A DNA stretch of 6,100 bases from an uncultured Oscillospiraceae bacterium (GTDB lineage Bacteria > Bacillota > Clostridia > Oscillospirales > Ruminococcaceae), in assembly GCA_958427155.1 (NCBI GenBank), contig CAUABB010000094.1:1-6100 (forward strand), written 5' to 3'. The position numbers and the translations under genes are program-made. The notes under the pieces are model-generated. The model did no database searches and was not told the origin of the DNA. It worked only from the letters and a program-made list of their open reading frames with translations. Positions 5,203-6,100 of the stretch are shown piece after piece (within the stretch, counting starts at the first letter, position 1; every line of letters begins with the position of its first letter).

Positions 5203-5263
5203 GGGGCTGACATATTTTACAGGCTAAACCATATGGAAAAGAACAACAAAAATGAACGGAAAC

Positions 5264-5815
5264 TTACTCTTCTACTGGTGGTATGTCAAAGATGAACACT
5301 ACCTTTTGTTTATTAGTAAAAAAATAGGATTCGGAAATCTGTAATTCAATTTGTCTGGCATTTTTTGAAGCATTAACACAATAATAGCCGGTCATCCGCT
5401 TTCCTGGTGCAATTTCTCCGAATAAACCTTCTCCGTCTTTATCAAAATCACCAGATGAAATCCTTTGAGTTGTGGTGTCGTCTACATACGCTGTTATTAA
5501 GCTCGGCCCCAGATATTCCTCTTTATCCGAAGTGTTTTCAACTACCAATTTGACCCCAATAATAATCTGTTCATTAGAACTAGAGGTATTAATTGATTTA
5601 ATATCAGTCGCAATAATTCGTATATTGTTACCTTGATATGGTTGGTTCAGTTCTGTAATGACCGTCTCTTTGTTTGCAGCGAAGGTAAAGGTTCCTCCAA
5701 GAATTTCTTGTAGCGCTCCCCCGATAAGAAAGAAACGTCCAACCATAATGAAGATGGCCAAAACACAAGTGCCTGAAATCACCGCTATTAAAATGTTACG
5801 CTGTTTCTTTTCCAT
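5264..5815 (-). CDS. Membrane-anchored DUF4352 protein (183 aa)
   Basis: Residues 1-7 are basic (MEKKQRN), and 8-26 form one transmembrane helix (ILIAVISGTCVLAIFIMVG). The Cys at 17 lacks a proper lipobox, so this is an uncleaved anchor, not a lipoprotein signal. Residues about 49-178 are an extracytoplasmic DUF4352 Ig-like domain. It shows the family's features: IRIIATDIKSI, GVKLVVENTSDKEEYLGP, an acidic DFDKDGEG loop, then EIAPGKRMTGYYCVNAS and QIELQISE. This domain is common on Firmicute surfaces; its ligands are mostly unknown. The start has AAAGG about 11 bases ahead. The gene has its own promoter (5936-5909) and terminator T2, and shares its flanks, but no sequence similarity, with the SHOCT gene. 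A role in the cell envelope is inferred from topology only. Confidence 0.85.
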   Translation of the reverse strand: MEKKQRNILIAVISGTCVLAIFIMVGRFFLIGGALQEILGGTFTFAANKETVITELNQPYQGNNIRIIATDIKSINTSSSNEQIIIGVKLVVENTSDKEEYLGPSLITAYVDDTTTQRISSGDFDKDGEGLFGEIAPGKRMTGYYCVNASKNARQIELQISESYFFTNKQKVVFIFDIPPVEE

Positions 5816-5908
5816 TTTTCATCAACCTTTCAAAGTTATTTTAAGGAAGAATTTCTATGCTCTTAGAAACAAAAGACACCGGCGGATAGAACAACATTAC
5901 TTACCTTC

Positions 5909-5936
5909 ATTATATCATGCCAAAGAGTTCATGCAA
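5909..5936 (-). promoter_or_regulatory. Sigma-A promoter of the DUF4352 gene
   Basis: Same as copy 1: minus-strand TTGCAT (5936-5931), 16 bases, TGA then TATAAT (5914-5909). The leader to the ATG at 5815 is about 87 bases and includes the conserved hairpin at 5869-5852. Confidence 0.8.
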
Positions 5937-5999
5937 CATGTTTTACCCTATTTTGCTGTATTTTGTCACATTTTAGGGGGAGGGTATTAAAGACGAGGG

Positions 6000-6038
6000 A
6001 AAAAGAAAAGCCAGCCAAACAAACTTGTTTGGCTGGCG
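6000..6038 (-). terminator. Terminator T3 of a gene entering from the right
   Basis: Perfect palindrome GCCAGCCAAACAA (6011-6023) with TTGTTTGGCTGGC (6026-6038), followed on the minus strand by UUUUCUUUUUU. Its orientation implies a minus-strand gene ending shortly to the right. Confidence 0.85.
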
Positions 6039-6061
6039 GGGGCTGAACAAATTAGCTTAAA

Positions 6062-6100
6062 CTAAGACATTACAAAAAAATAAACAGCGAAACCTAAAAA
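6062..6100 (-). CDS. Probable C-terminus of a third array gene (cut by window edge)
   Basis: From the right edge one minus-strand frame reads FLGFAVYFFVMS and stops at TAG (6064-6062), about 24 bases before terminator T3. Stop-to-terminator distances in the two complete units are about 20 and 60 bases. The hydrophobic end suggests a membrane protein. Another frame is also open to the edge, so only the position supports this choice. Confidence 0.35.
   Translation of the reverse strand, partial: FLGFAVYFFVMS

Larger units (their letters stand above)
4995..5210. repeat. Intergenic spacer repeat, copy 1
   Basis: Nearly identical to 5820-6047. On the minus strand it carries, in order, terminator T2 of the DUF4352 gene, a sigma-A promoter, and a leader running to about 10 bases before the SHOCT gene start. 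Bases 5058-5146 match 5892-5980 with no difference over 89 bases. The flanks diverge by substitutions and small indels, including a 9-base gap after 5057. Leader hairpin CTTTCTA...TAGAAAG is at 5026-5045. Confidence 0.9.
5820..6047. repeat. Intergenic spacer repeat, copy 2
   Basis: Second copy of the terminator-promoter-leader spacer. It is the same as 4995-5210 except for scattered changes in the leader, a 9-base insertion before 5892, and a differing stretch of about 20 bases between the identical core and the terminator palindrome. Leader hairpin TTTCTA...TAGAAA is at 5852-5869. On the minus strand it drives the DUF4352 gene and ends a gene lying to the right. Confidence 0.9.

Noticed and set aside
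4944..5210. Plus-strand 88-aa frame over the start of the SHOCT gene and spacer copy 1
   Set aside because: It overlaps the SHOCT gene start, the leader, the promoter and terminator T2; a similar frame appears in copy 2 only because the spacer is repeated.
4361..6038. Three palindromes as a CRISPR array
   Set aside because: Spacing is about 815-835 bases with whole genes between, far beyond CRISPR spacers.

Overview
The window looks like low-to-moderate GC chromosomal DNA of a Gram-positive, probably clostridial (Oscillospiraceae-like) bacterium. This rests on AGGAGG-type ribosome binding sites, sigma-A promoters with extended -10 elements, intrinsic hairpin terminators, a clostridial-style GH36 alpha-galactosidase, and Firmicute-type siphophage, SHOCT and DUF4352 proteins. 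No rRNA, tRNA or other phylogenetic marker is present, so the lineage is an inference.

Region 1 (1-1830) is ordinary chromosome. It holds the C-terminal two thirds of a GH36 alpha-galactosidase on the + strand, running in from the left edge. Convergent to it is a small uncharacterised gene on the - strand (1830-1582) with its own promoter. Region 2 (about 1900-2400) has no convincing gene. Its main feature is a perfect 14-bp-stem terminator at 2296-2330.

Region 3 (2446-4300, +) is a shrunken tailed-phage structural block in normal phage gene order with large parts missing. It runs: a C-terminal scrap of a Mu gpF/SPP1 gp7-like minor head protein; a short scaffold-like protein (91 aa); an unrecognised 72-aa protein coupled to it by an ATGA overlap; a complete major tail tube protein; a terminator; and the tail assembly chaperone pair G and G-T. 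The G/G-T pair carries a full -1 frameshift signal: slippery T TTT TTC, then a 9-bp stem-loop whose loop contains the zero-frame stop. Major capsid, head-tail connector and tape-measure genes are absent from the window. The block is either a cryptic prophage remnant or a retained tail-tube/chaperone cassette.

Region 4 (4351-6100, -) is an array of single-gene units on the opposite strand: a SHOCT-domain protein, a membrane-anchored DUF4352 protein, and probably a third gene entering from the right edge. The genes are unrelated to each other. They are separated by near-identical 216-228 bp spacers, each combining the terminator of one gene with the promoter and leader of the next, and including an 89-bp stretch with no differences. 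Three copies of one terminator palindrome (GCCAGCCAAACA...TGTTTGGCTGGC) punctuate the array. It begins where the tape-measure gene would be expected, so it may be a set of accessory (moron-like) genes inserted in, or abutting, the prophage.

The observations most worth following up are the spacer array, the frameshift signal preserved in an otherwise gutted prophage, and the selective retention of the tail tube and its chaperones.
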